From NCBI GenBank assembly GCA_021773075.1, contig JAJFKT010000030.1, positions 62,001 through 126,000 on the forward strand: a stretch of 64,000 bases of DNA, written 5' to 3'. Under the pieces are notes generated by a model. That model was not told where the DNA came from and did not search any database. It was given only the letters and a program-made list of their open reading frames with translations. The translations under genes and the position numbers were made by a program. Shown here piece after piece: positions 63,420-64,000 of the stretch. The first letter of the stretch is position 1. Each line of letters starts with the position of its first letter. Origin of the DNA: Woeseiaceae bacterium. GTDB taxonomy: Bacteria; Pseudomonadota; Gammaproteobacteria; Steroidobacterales; Woeseiaceae.

Positions 63420-64000
63420 TCAGGTCTGACAGCGATGGCAGTAGAATGTCGAGCGTTGTCCCTGGACGAATGACCGAATAATCGTGTTGCAATAACGACA
63501 ATGCTCGCCGTCCCGATCGTAGACTTCGAGTTGCTGTGAAAAGTAGCCGGGTTCACCATCGCCGCCATAGAAATCCCTGAGAGTTGTGCCACCAGCCTTG
63601 ATGGCTTTCGCGAGGACATCTTTGATGACATCGGCTAAAACCTCGTAGCGAAGGCGCGACACCCGCCCTGCTGCGCGCTTCGGGTTGATACCGGCCAGAA
63701 AGAGTGACTCGCTCGCATAAATATTGCCAACGCCAACAACAACGTTGGCATTCATAATCAATTGTTTGATGCTGACACGCCGGCCACGCGACCTCTGCCA
63801 CAGATACCCGCCATCAAATTCGTCATGCAATGGTTCCGGGCCAAGTGACTTCAATAATTTGTGTTGCAGCGGGTTCTTGCTCCAGTGCAGGGAGCCGAAG
63901 CGGCGAGGATCACGAAAGCGTAATGTCTTCCCGGATTCGAAATCGATGTCGACGTGATCGTGGATGCCAGCAGGCGTTTCGCTATCAACGATAACGACGC
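63420..64000 (-). CDS. mutM: Formamidopyrimidine-DNA glycosylase, 5' end beyond the window
   Basis: Partial: the C-terminal 193 residues or so are visible; the start lies past base 64000. FESGKTLRFRDPRRFGSLHW, the H2TH segment (GVGNIYASESLFLAGINPKRAAGR) and the C-terminal zinc finger CRYCNTIIRSFVQGQRSTFYCHRCQ are seen. It removes oxidised purines such as 8-oxoguanine. The track ORF begins internally. The missing catalytic N-terminal Pro would be outside the window. Confidence 0.95.
   Translation of the reverse strand, partial: VVIVDSETPAGIHDHVDIDFESGKTLRFRDPRRFGSLHWSKNPLQHKLLKSLGPEPLHDEFDGGYLWQRSRGRRVSIKQLIMNANVVVGVGNIYASESLFLAGINPKRAAGRVSRLRYEVLADVIKDVLAKAIKAGGTTLRDFYGGDGEPGYFSQQLEVYDRDGEHCRYCNTIIRSFVQGQRSTFYCHRCQT

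Overview
The window is a chromosomal segment from a Gram-negative bacterium, most likely a marine gammaproteobacterium. The evidence is gene order and content: priA-argS-SPOR, def-fmt-rsmB-DUF4390-ntrY-ntrX, LysM/dprA/smg/topA/tsaC/hemF, ftsY-ftsE-ftsX-rpoH with divergent rsmD-coaD, FAD-linked lipoproteins, a Tat-type signal, and the proteobacterial dedicated sortase system. A relative of the Woeseiales is my guess; it is an inference from gene content, not a search result. There is no integrase, transposase, CRISPR array, rRNA or tRNA that I can recognise. Coding density is very high: no gene-free stretch exceeds 300 bases, and the largest gap (11728-11991) is about 264 bases.

Layout. 1-4.8 kb: a small membrane protein, a secreted subtilase, an AhpD-like protein and a VOC protein. 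4.8-11.7 kb (minus): LysM lipoprotein, terminator, dprA-smg, terminator, then the overlapping topA-tsaC-hemF-VOC run. 12-19 kb (plus): def-fmt-rsmB-DUF4390-ntrY-ntrX, all overlapping or nearly so; the AAA+ domain of NtrX is degenerate. 19-24.8 kb (minus): priA-argS-SPOR-capA-like. 24.9-26.5 kb: an ECF-like sigma factor with a membrane partner, a small acidic exported protein and a DUF3106 protein. 26.6-32.9 kb (plus): pntAB, HNH nuclease, 5'-3' exonuclease, fructosamine kinase and SDR. 32.9-34.7 kb (minus): hemH and a two-domain VOC protein behind an FNR-type promoter. 34.8-41.4 kb: mixed metabolism, a MATE pump and lipoproteins. 41.6-47.5 kb: gltBD. 47.5-53.0 kb: complete dedicated sortase system (histidine kinase, response regulator, VIT/vWA target, class GN-like sortase). 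53.0-57.4 kb: two more MATE pumps, a glutaryl-CoA-dehydrogenase-like enzyme and a DUF962-like protein. 57.6-64 kb: OmpA-family lipoprotein, DUF3465, rpoH behind a perfect CIRCE operator, ftsX-ftsE-ftsY, rsmD-coaD and a 5'-truncated mutM.

How the parts fit. Most genes are core housekeeping: translation start and maturation (def, fmt, argS, rsmB, rsmD, tsaC), replication and topology (topA, priA, dprA), cell division and membrane targeting (ftsEXY), haem (hemF, hemH), and nitrogen and redox balance (gltBD, pntAB, ntrYX). The most system-like locus is the sortase island. There a two-component pair is divergent from a single cell-surface substrate and its own sortase, and the kinase carries what looks like a CBM9-like periplasmic domain. 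The most unusual signals are regulatory or structural: the CIRCE box on rpoH, an FNR half-site pair placed exactly at -41.5 of hemH, a 29-bp palindrome inserted in frame in priA, a palindrome-plus-hairpin leader on gltB, and an NtrX that has lost its ATPase and sigma-54 contact residues. Start codons marked TTG or GTG were read from the sequence, because the ORF track writes every start as M.
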